Positions 54,475 through 64,000 of a DNA stretch of 64,000 nt are shown here, piece after piece. Positions within the stretch are counted from its first letter, which is position 1, and every line of letters starts with the position of its first letter. The position numbers and the translations under genes are program-made. This DNA comes from Panulirus ornatus (taxonomy: Eukaryota; Arthropoda; Malacostraca; Decapoda; Palinuridae), in assembly GCF_036320965.1 (NCBI RefSeq), contig NC_092286.1, forward strand, positions 26,775,189 through 26,839,188, written 5' to 3'. The notes under the pieces were generated by a model that was not told where the DNA came from, made no database searches, and saw only the letters and a list, made by a program, of their open reading frames with translations.

Positions 54475-55239
54475 TATGGAAAAGTTCTGGGTGTTCTTAT
54501 ACCTTGTCCACAAAATTTTATTAAGTTTTCTTTGTTCCTTTCTATAACTATCATTTCTTGCTCTCTTATATCTAGCTTGCTGGCTGGAGTGCCATCGCTG
54601 TACATGTTGATGATCCTTTGATTTTTGAAAACTTTCATTAAACTATTCTACCCTCAGTTTTAACATTATCTCTGTGTTGGAGGCTAGAGGTACCCATTTT
54701 TGTACTTCTTTGTAAATTTGACAGAACTTCTCACCACAATATTTTGACTACTGAACCATAGAAATTGTTAAGGCTTGTGTAGTTTCCATTATTGTATTTT
54801 TTCTAGGTCTTGTCTGTCTGTCTCGTTGTCTTTCTTTCTTTTTATTAACATGTTTAGAAGATAACTCAAGAACAGAGCACGATAGAAATTAATATTTTCA
54901 CTGAAGATACCCCTTGTTGAGACGACAAACTGATTAGATTTTTACCCATGTAGTTATATAGATTTTCCCAGCGATGATGAAGGATGGGAAAGTCGACTTT
55001 ATAATGTATGTGTATTAGGCAGAGACAAATATCATGGCAGATAAATTTTTGGGAAACTAATGAGCTCTTTAGTTGTTGCTTTTTGTAAAATTTGAATGAT
55101 TAGATATTGGGCAGTGGAAGTGCCTAGATTTGTGAATGCAAATATTTATTCAGGAGTCTAACATCATGAGAGTTGCAAGGTATATTCATCATGATAGTGC
55201 TCTTTGTGAAGTAACATCTTTGAAGGAATAAGACACCAT
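54475..55239 (+). other. host intron, unique AT-rich sequence
   Basis: No gene, RNA or mobile-element signal recognised. Confidence 0.55.
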
Positions 55240-55253
55240 AAAAGAACTAGTAT

Positions 55254-58200
55254 ATATTTATTTATTATACTTTGTCGCTGTCTCCCGCATTAGTGAGGTA
55301 GCGCAAGGAAACAGACGAAAGAATGGCCCAACCCACCCACACACACATGTATATACATAATGTCCACACACGCACATATACAAACCTATACATTTTAACA
55401 TATACATATATATACATACACAGACATATACATATATACACATATACATAATTCATACTTGCTGCCTTTATTCATTCCCGTCGCCACCCTGCCACACATG
55501 AAATGACAACCCCCTCCTCCCACATGCGCACGAGGTAGTACTAGGAAAAGACAACAAAGGCCACATTCGTTCACACTCAGTCTCTAACTGTCATGTAATA
55601 ATGCACCAAAACCACAGCTCCATTTTCACATCCAGGCCCCACAAAACTTTCCATGGTTTACCCCAGACACTCCACATGCCCTGGTTCAATCCATTTACAT
55701 AATGTCGACCCTGGTATACCACATCGTTCCAATTCACTCTATTCCTTGCACGCCTTTCACCCTCCTGTATGTTCAGGCCCCGATCACTCAAAATCTTTTT
55801 CACTCCATCCTTCCACCTCCAATTTGGTCTCCCACTTCTCCTCGTTCCCTCCACCTCTGACCCATGTATCCTCTTTGCCAATCTTTCCTCACTCATTCTC
55901 TCCATGTGACCAAACCACTTCAAAACACCCTCTTCTGCTCTCTCAACCACACTCTTTTCATTACCACACATCTCTCTAACTCTTTCATAACTTACTTGAT
56001 CAAACCACCTCACACCACATATTGTCCTCAAACATCTCATTTCCAACATATCCACCCTCATCTGCTCAACTTTATCTATAGCCCATGCTTCGTAACCATA
56101 TAGCATTGTTGGAACCATTATCCCTTCAAACACACCCATTTTTGCTTTCCGGGATAATGCTCTTGTCTTCCACACATTTTTCAATGCTCCCAGAACTTTT
56201 GCCCCCTCCCTCACCCTGTGACTCACTTCTGCTTCCATGGTTCCATCTTCTGCCAAATCCACTCCCAGATATCTAAAACACTTCACTTGCTCCAGTTTTT
56301 TCCATTCAAACTTACCTCCCAATTGACTTGTCCCTCAACCGTGCTGTACCTAATAACCTTGCTCATATTCACATTTACTCTCAGCTTTCCTCTTTCACAC
56401 ACTTACCAAACTCAGTCACCAGCTTCTGCAGTTTCTCACTCGAATCAGCCACCAGTGCTGTATCATGAGCGAACGACAACTGACTCACTTCCCAAGCCCT
56501 CTCATCCACAACAGACTTCATACTTGCCTCTCTTTCCAAAACTCTTGCATTCACCTCCCTAACCACCCCATCCATAAACAAATTAAACAACCATGGAGAC
56601 ATCATGCACCCCTGCTGTAAACCGACATTCACTGAGAACCAATCACTTTCCTCTCTTCCTACTTTTACACATGCCTTACATCCTTGATGAAAACTTTTCA
56701 CTGCTTCTAGCAACTTTCCTCCAACACCATTTATTCTTCATGCCTTCCACAGAGCATCTCTATCAACTCTATCATATGCCTTCTCCAGATCCATAAATGC
56801 CACATACAAATCCTTTTGCTTTTCTAAGTATTTCTTGCATACATTCTTCAAAGCAAACACCTGATCCGTGCATCCTCTACCACTTCTGAAACCACACTGC
56901 TCTTCCCCAATCTGATGCTCTGTACATGCTTTCACCCTCTCAATCAATACCCTCCCATATAATTTACCAGGAATATTCAACAAACTTATACCTCTGTAAT
57001 TTGAGCACTCACCTTTATCCCCTTTGCCTTTGTACAGTGGCACTGGGCATGCATTCCGCCAGTCCTCAGGCACCTCACCATGAGTCATACATATATTAAA
57101 TATCCTTACCAACCAGTCAACAACAGAGTCACCCCCTTTTTTGATATATTCCACTGCAATACCATCCAAACCCGCTGTCTTGTCGGCTTTCATCTTCCAC
57201 AAAGCTTTTACTACCTCTTCTCAGTTTACCAAATCATATGCCCTAATCCTCTCACTTTGCACACCACCTCAACCAAAACACCCTATATCTGCCACTCTAT
57301 CATCTAACCCATTCGACAAACCTTCAAAATACTCACTCCATCTTCTCACGTCACCACTACTTGTTATTACCTCCCCATTAGACCCCTTCACCGATGTTTC
57401 CATTTGTTCTCTTGTCTTACGCACTTTATTTACCTCCTTCCAAAACATCTTTTTCTTGTCCCTAAAATTTAATGATACTCTCTCCTCCCAACTCTCATTT
57501 GCCCTCTTTTTCACCTCTTGCACCTTTTTCTTGACCTCCTGCCTCTTTCTCCTATACATCTGCCAGTCATTTGCACTATTTCCCTGCAGAAATCATCCAA
57601 ATGCCTCTCTCTTCTGTTTCACTAATGATCTTACTTTTTCATCCCACCGCTCACTACCTTTTCTAATCTGCCCTCCTCCCACGCTTCTCATGCCACAAGC
57701 ATCTTTTGTGCATGCCATCACTGCTTCCCTAAATACATCCCATTCCTCTCCCACTCCCCTTACATACTTTGCTCTCACCTTTTGCATTATGCACTCAGTC
57801 TCTCCTTATACTTCCTCACACAAGTCTCCTTCCCAAGCTCACTTATTCTCACCACTCTCTTCACCCCATCATTCACTCTTCTTTTTTGAAAACCTCTACA
57901 AATATCTTTACCTTTGCCTCCACAAGATAATGATCAGACATCCCCACCTCTCAGCACATTAACATTCAAAATTCTCTCTTTCATGCACCTATCAATTAAC
58001 ATGTAATCCAATAACACTCTCTGACCATCTCTCCTACTTACATACGTATACTTATGTATGTCTCTCTTTTTAAACCAGGTATTCCCAATCACCAGTCCTT
58101 TTTCAGCACACAAATCTACAAGCTCTTCACCATTTCCATTTACAACAATGAACAGCCCATGTACACCAGTTATTCCCTCAACTGCCACATTACTCACCTT

Positions 58201-58800
58201 TGCATTCAAATCACCCATCACTATAACCCAGTCTCGTGCATCAAAACACACTCACTCAGCTGCTCCTGAAACACGTGCCTCTCATGATCCTTCTTGTCAT
58301 GCCCAGGTGCGTAGGCACCAATAATCACCCATCTCTCTCCATCCTCTTTCAGTTTTACCCATATCAATCTAGAGTTTACTTTCTTACACTCTATCACATA
58401 CTCCCACCAATCCTGTTTCAGTAGTGCTACTCCTTCCCTTTCTCTCGTCCTCTCACCAACCCCTGACTTTACTCCCAAAACATTTCCAAACCACTTTTCC
58501 CCTTTACCCTTGAGCTTCGTTTCACTCAGAGCCAAAACATCCAGTTTCCTTTCCTCAAACATACTACCTATCTCTCCTTTTTTCTCATCTTTGTTATATC
58601 CATACACATTTAGACTCCCCAATCTGAACCTTTGAGGAGGATGAGCTCTCCCCACATGACTCCTTCTGTTTCCCCTTTCAGAAGGTTGAGATACAAGGAG
58701 GGGAGGGTTTCCAGCCCCCTGCTCCCGTCCCCTTTAGTCGCCTTCTACATCACATGAGGAATGCCTGGGAAGTATACCTTCTCCCCTATCCCCAGTTTCC
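55254..58800 (-). mobile_element. full-length LINE type B with 14-bp TSD, decayed
   Basis: AAAAGAACTAGTAT stands on both sides (55240-55253 and 58801-58814). Between them the minus strand holds head (CTGGGGATAGGGG), 5' UTR, endonuclease (58655 to about 57900: LALSETKLKG, GAYAPG, GDLNAK, SDHYLVEAK), linker, RT with motif A FMDLEKAYDRVD, motif B GLQQGCMMSPWLF and motif C LSFAHDTALV (FADD to FAHD, catalytic Asp lost), C-terminus, long type-B 3' UTR and AAATAAATA tail. Open stretches include 55591-56322 and 56738-57202. About ten shifts or stops. Its boundaries define the complete type-B element, about 3.55 kb. Confidence 0.93.
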
Positions 58801-58814
58801 AAAAGAACTAGTAT

Positions 58815-59242
58815 TTAAATATTATTTCCCTGAGATCAGAGCTAGACAATACTGGGCACTAGTAAAAAGTTGACTGACTTGCATCAGAGTTGCCATCTTT
58901 CTGGTTTTATTTACATCCTTGTACTTTTATATTGTTCAGTATGCAGATTAAGAGACTAGCTTATGTTACATATCCAAGGTGGTTTGCAAAATTTCTCGAT
59001 TGTGAAATAATGAGCAGCACACTGTGGGAGCATTATGGACTGCATCAGGCCCTGAGTTCATCTGTCTTTTTCTGTTCTCACACTGTTGATTCTTTTTATA
59101 TTATTTCTGCCTGTTTCTTCCCATTTGTTAGTCAAAAGAGAAACCATTGGTGGTCCAACTGTGACCAAAGAAACTATGTCTTTTTATCATTTGATGCTTT
59201 AAGGAAGTACTTTTTGAAATATATGTTGATAAGTAACTGTTT
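58815..59242 (+). other. host intron, unique sequence
   Basis: No feature recognised. A 135-codon reading through 58890-59297 shows no family motif, has low-complexity composition and ends in LINE sequence. Confidence 0.55.
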
Positions 59243-62200
59243 ATCCCTGGGGATAGGGGAGAAAGAATACTTCCTGCGCATTCCTCACGTGTTGTAGAAG
59301 GTGACTAAAGGGGACGGGAGCAGGGGGCTGGAAACCCTCCCCTCCTCGTATTTTAACTTTCTAAAAGGGGAAACAGAAGAAGGAGTCATGCAGGGAGTGC
59401 TCATCCTCCACAAAGGCTCTAGATTGGAGTGTCTAAATGTGTATGGATGTAACCAAGATGAGAAAAAAGGAGAGATAGGTAGTATGTTTGAGGAAAGGAA
59501 CCAGGATGTTTTGGCTCTGAGTGAAACGAAGCTCAAGGGTAAAGGGGAAGAGTGGTTTGGGAATGTCTTGGGAGTAAAGTCAGGGGTTAGTGAGAGGACA
59601 AGAGAGAGGGAAGGAGTAGCACTACTCCTGAAACAGGAGTGGTGGGAGTATGTGATAAAGTGTAAGAAAGTAAACTCTAGATTGATATAGGTAAAACTGA
59701 AAGTTGATGGAGAGAGATGGGTGATTATTGGAGCATATGCATCTGGGCATGAGAAGAAAGATCATGAGAGGCAAGTGTTTTGGGAGCAGCTGAGTGAGTG
59801 TGTTAGTAGCTTCGATGCGCGAGACAGGGTTATAGTGATGGGTGATTTGAATGCAAAGGTGAGTAATGTGGCAGTTGAGGGAATAATTGGTGTACATGGG
59901 GTGTTCAGTGTTATAAATGGAAATGGTGAAGAGCTTGTAGATTTGTGTGCTGAAAAAGGACTGGTGATTGGGAATACCTGGTTTAAAAAGAGAGATATAC
60001 ATAAGCATACATATGTAAGTAGGAGAGATGGCCAGAGAGCGTAATTGGATTATGTGTTAATTGATAGGCGCGCGAAAGAGAGACTTTTGGATGTTAATGT
60101 ACTGAGAGGTGCAACTGGAGGTTTGTCTGATCATTATCTTGTGGAGGCGAAGATGAAGATTTGTAGAGGTTTTCAGAAAAGAAGAGAGAATATTGGGGTG
60201 AAAAGAGTGGTGAGAGTAAGTGAGCTTGGGAAGGAGACTTGTGTGAGGAAGTACCAGGAGAGACTGAGTACAGAATGGAAAAAGGTGAGAACAAAGGAGG
60301 TAAGGGGAGTGGGGGAGGACTGGGATGCATGTAGGGAAGCAGTGATGGCTTGCGCAAAAGATGCTTGTGGCATGAGAAGAGTGGGAGGTGGGCAGATTAG
60401 AAAGGGTAGTGAGTGGTGGGATGAAGAAGTAAAATTATTAGTGCAAGAGAAGAAAGAGGCATTTGGACGATTTTTGGTGGGAAATAATGCAAATGAGTGG
60501 GAGATGAATAAAAGAAAGAGGCAGGAGGTCAAGAGAAAGGTGCAAGAGGTGAAAAAGAGGGCAAATGAGAGTTGGGGTGAGAAAGTTTCATTAAATTTTA
60601 GGGACAAGGAAAAGATGTTTTGGAAGGAGGTCTATAAAGTGCATAAGACAAGGGAACGAATGGGAACTTTAGTGAAGGGGGCTAATGGGGAGGTGATAAC
60701 AAGTAGTGATGATGTAAGAAGGAGATGGAGTGAGTATTTTGAAGGTTTGTTGAATGTGCTTGATGATAGAGTGGCAGATATAGGATGTTTTGGTTGTGGT
60801 GGTGTGCAAAGTGAGAGGGTTAGGGAGAATGATTTGGTAAACAGAGAAGAGGTAGCAAAAGCTTTGTGGAACATGAAAGCTGGCAAGGCAGTGGGTTTGG
60901 ATGGTATTGCAGTGGAATTTATGAAAAAATGGGATGACTGTATTGTTGACTGGTTGGTAAGGTTGTTTAATGTATGTATGACTCATGATGAGGTGCCTGA
61001 GGATTGGCAAAATGCTTGCATAGTGCCATTGTACAAAGGCAAAAGGGATAAAAGTTAGTGCTCAAATTACAGATGTATAAGTTTGTGTAGTATTCCTGGT
61101 AAATTATATGGGAGGGTTTTGATTGAGAGGGTGAAGGCATGTACAGAGAATCAGATTGGGGAAGAGCAGTGTGGTTTCAGAAGTGGTAGAGGATGTGTGG
61201 ATCAGATGTTTGCTTTGAGGAATGTATGTGAGAAATACTTAGAGAAACAAATGGATTTGTATGTAGCATTTATGGATCTAGAGAAGGCATATGATAAGAG
61301 TTGATAGAGATGCTCTGTGGAAGGTATTAAGAATATATGGTGTGGGAGGCAAGTTGTTAGAAGCAGTGAAAAGTTTTTATCGAGGATGTAAGGCATGTGT
61401 ACGTGTAGGAAGAGAGGAAAGTGATTGGTTCTCAGTGAATGTAGGTTTGCGGCAGGGGTGTGTGATGTTTCCATGGTTGTGTGATTTGTTTATGGATGTG
61501 GTTGTTAGGAAGGTGAATGCAAGAGTTTTGGAAAGAGGGGCAAGTATGCAGCCTGTTGTGGATGAGAGCTTGGGAAGTGAGTCAGTTGTTGTTCGCTGAT
61601 GATACAGCACTTGTGGCTGATTTATGTGAGAAACTGCAGAAGCTGGTGACTGAGTTTGGTAAAGTGTGTGAAAGAAGAAAGTTGAGAGTAAATGTGAATA
61701 AGAGCAAGGTTATTAGGTACAGTAGGGTTGAGGGTCAAGTCAATTGGGAGGTAAGTTTGAATGGAGAAAAACTGGAGGAAGTGAAGTGTTTTAGGTATCT
61801 AGGAGTGGATTTGGCAGCGGATGGAACCATGGAAGTGGAAGTGAATCATAGGGTGGGGGAGGGGGCGAAAGTTCTGGGAGCGTTGAAGAATGTGTGGAAG
61901 TCGAGAACATTATCTCGGAGAGCAAAAATAGTTGTGTTTGAAGGAAAAGTGGTTCCAATAATGTTATATGGTTGTGAGGCGTGGGCTATGGATAGAGTTG
62001 TGCAGAGGAGGGTGGATGTGCTGGAAATGAGATGTTTGAGGACATGTTGTGTGAGGTGGTTTGATTAAGTAATGTAAGGGTAAGAGAGATGTGTGGTAAT
62101 AAAAAGAGTGTGGTTGAGAGAGCAGAAGAGGGTGTTTTGAAATGGTTTGGTCACATGGAGAGAATCAGTGAGAAAAGATTGACCAAGAGGATATATGTGT

Positions 62201-62815
62201 CAGAGGTGGAGGGAATGAGGAGAAGTGGGAGACCAAATTGGAGGTGGAAGGATGGAGTGAAAAAGATTTTGAGTGGTCTGGGCCTGAACATGCAGGAGGG
62301 TGAAAGGCGTGCAAGGAATAGAGTGAACTGGAACGATGTGGTATACCGGGGTCAACATGGTGTCAATTGATTGAACCAGGGCATGTGAAGCATCTGGGGT
62401 AAACCATGGAATGTTGTGTGGGGCTTGGATGTGGAAAGGGAGCTGTGGTTTTGGTGCACTATTACATGACAGCTAGAGACTTAGTGTGAACGAATGTGGC
62501 CTTTGTTGTCTTTTCCTAGTGCTACCTTGCACACATGAGGGGGGAGGTGGTTGTTATTTCATGTGTGGCGAGGTGGCGATGGGAATGAATAAAGGGAGAC
62601 AGTATGAATTATGTACATGTGTATATATGTTTGTGTCTGTGTGTGTATATATATTTATACGTTTAGATGTATAGGTATGTATATTTGTGTGTGTGCATGT
62701 GTATGTATGTACATGTGTATGTAGGTGGGTTGGGCCATTCTTTCATCTGTTTCCTTGCGCTACTTCGCTAACGTGGGAGACAGTGACAAAGCAAAATAAA
62801 TAGAAATAAATTGCC
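59243..62815 (+). mobile_element. full-length LINE type B, coding part broken
   Basis: Head TATCCCTGGGGATAGGGG, 5' UTR, endonuclease from about 59410 (SETKLKG, GAYASG, GDLNAK, SDHYLVEAK), linker, RT (motif A FMDLEKAYDKS, shifted by an extra base near 61293; motif B GLRQGCVMFPWLC; motif C LLFADDTALV), C-terminus, long type-B 3' UTR and AAATAAATAG tail. Further breaks: TAG at 59688, TAA at 60043, TAG at 61056, shifts near 61565 and 62045. A 337-codon open stretch (60045-61058) covers endonuclease end, linker and RT start. No target duplication was found. Confidence 0.9.
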
Positions 62816-63231
62816 TTGTGATTATGTGTATCCTTTTTGTTTTATTTGGCTTTATTTCATTGTTCTTGTTTTAATGTTGCTAGTGTCCAAATTGTCTTCT
62901 GTCTATATTATATTTGTTTTGGTGCAGAGCAAACTGTCATCTGTGTTTTGTAAATAACTTTATTGGCACCTCAGTTCTTTGATTCGAAATTAACATTGTT
63001 TACAGTGTCACTTCTACATGAAACACTGTAAATATGACTTAGATAACAAAGAAGTAAATACTGTAAACAATTTTGAAAACTAGGGTAATTATTTTCTTAT
63101 GCTTCCATACACATGCAGAAAAATCCTTTGTCACTTTTGAGCATTTTCACTGTAAGACAAAAATGTATTATTTCCTTATTTTACATCAGTAAGATTGAAA
63201 TTTTCCTGATGTAGTAATGTTTATATTTAAG
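62816..63231 (+). other. host intron end before the third exon
   Basis: AT-rich unique sequence ending in TTATATTTAAG, the splice acceptor (AG at 63230-63231). Confidence 0.6.
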
Positions 63232-63419
63232 GACCAACAAAGAACAGAAGCAAAGCGTCGGCAGGAGGAACTGCGACGACAAGAGGAGATCAGGCGACAG
63301 CAGCAGCAACAGAAACAACAGGAGGAAGCAGCCAAAAGAAAGGAAGAGGCAAGGCGACAAGAAGAAGCAAGGAGACAGCAGGAAGAGGAGAGAAAAAGAC
63401 AGGAGGAGGAAAGGAGAAG
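63232..63419 (+). CDS. host gene exon 3 of 3 seen: charged helical, Gln-rich segment
   Basis: Acceptor TTTAAG before 63232, donor GTCAGT from 63420. It enters in phase 0, matching the phase-0 end of the previous exon, and encodes 62 residues plus AG: DQQRTEAKRRQEELRRQEEI, RRQQQQQKQQEEAAKRKEEA, then RRQEEARRQQEEERKRQEEE and RR. It continues the same Glu/Arg/Gln helix and adds a short Gln run. The three exons together give about 165 residues of one unbroken charged helix. The next exon should begin with one base completing AGn; see the weak candidate at 63939-63963. No family is certain; GIGYF-like is one possibility. Confidence 0.82.
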
Positions 63420-64000
63420 GTCAGTCTCCTGTTATGCTGAATGTGGAATAAGGGAATATGTAGTTGGCCTGGGAATAAGTAGAGGAGCGTGAGGAAAGTT
63501 GTGATATGGCTTTGGAGAGAGAATGCGTTTGTTGCTCAGATAGGGCATGACGCATTGTTATGAATCAGTTGAAGAATGGAATGAAGAGTACTAGCTTAGT
63601 TTAAATTGCATGGAATGAGGAGGGCTGCATCCTCAAACAGATTCAGATTTTTAGATTTGTCATCGAGTTCTGTTGAGAAGTGAAGGTGGAATTCTCTTAC
63701 TTTATTCATGTGTACCAAGTTGAATTGAAGTGAAACTACAAGATAAGCATATTATGTTTGAGTAGTTGGGTAAAATTTTGATGCATGAATCATGTATTGC
63801 GATTTGCCATCATTTTGCTGTGACCCATATCAGAGTAGAGCTAAACTCAAACTGAAAGGATCTCTTGATTTTCAGGGGTTGTATTCTTTCCTTCTGCTGA
63901 GAGAATAGCCTTTCACCTCTCACTAACCACCCATTCAGCAGCAGAAGCCTTAGCTCGCTGCAGGTATGGCCTTTGCCAATCAGCAACCCCTATTCACTGA
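63420..64000 (+). other. host intron to window end
   Basis: Unique AT-rich sequence. A pyrimidine-rich stretch ending CATTCAG at 63938 and a GTATGG donor at 63964 could bound a 25-bp micro-exon. Confidence 0.45.

Noticed and set aside
58890..59297. 135-codon reading in intron sequence
   Set aside because: No motif, composition of noncoding AT-rich DNA, and it ends in the LINE 5' UTR.
63876..63963. 88-bp exon starting after TTTTCAG
   Set aside because: In the phase dictated by the previous exon it meets TGA after seven codons.

Overview
This is eukaryotic, intron-type DNA. It is very probably from an arthropod, and a decapod (malacostracan) crustacean is my best guess. The guess rests on long introns, heavy (AT)n, (CA)n and (TC)n microsatellites and the LINE/SINE mix; no single marker proves it. 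No bacterial, rRNA, tRNA or CRISPR features were seen.

Host gene. Three short plus-strand exons (19221-19330, 41274-41472, 63232-63419) encode an uninterrupted Glu/Arg/Gln/Lys-rich helix. Their splice phases match exactly: exon 1 ends in phase 2 with AG, exon 2 supplies the missing A, exon 2 ends in phase 0 and exon 3 starts in phase 0. I read them as consecutive exons of one gene with two introns of about 22 kb. The family is not identified; a GIGYF-like or other coiled-coil/single-alpha-helix protein is possible. Almost everything else lies in its introns.

Mobile DNA. The dominant repeat is one LINE family with a single ORF (APE-type endonuclease, reverse transcriptase, GRP-W-W C-terminus), probably RTE-clade. 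One copy is open throughout (51274-54270, 998 codons). More than twenty others are truncated, inverted, internally deleted or nested. Two 3'-end types can be told apart: type A (short 3' UTR, ending in a run of A) and type B (long 3' UTR, ending in AAATAAATA). A short non-autonomous element of about 230-250 bp shares both its 5' head and its 3' tail with the LINE. Also present are an older, diverged LINE family (36984-40880, split by an insertion), a Jockey/CR1-like LINE (47230-49742), a zinc-finger plus endonuclease LINE remnant (about 1800-2850) and a possible LTR-element gag remnant (41691-42250).

The clearest structure is a hAT (BED-finger/ZBED type) DNA transposon. Its terminal inverted repeats, flanked by the same 8-bp target duplication GTGAGGAT, lie 13.8 kb apart (5086-18859) because LINEs have repeatedly landed inside it. 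One LINE split the transposase at its LDPRYK codons and left a 10-bp duplication on each side.

Layout: 1-5077 old LINE fragments; 5086-18859 the hAT element stuffed with LINEs, including a 2,069-bp tandem duplication; 19221-19330 exon; 20.2-40.9 kb LINE/SINE mosaic with many (AT)n junctions; 41274-41472 exon; 42.6-62.8 kb further LINE nests including the intact copy and two full-length type-B copies; 63232-63419 exon.
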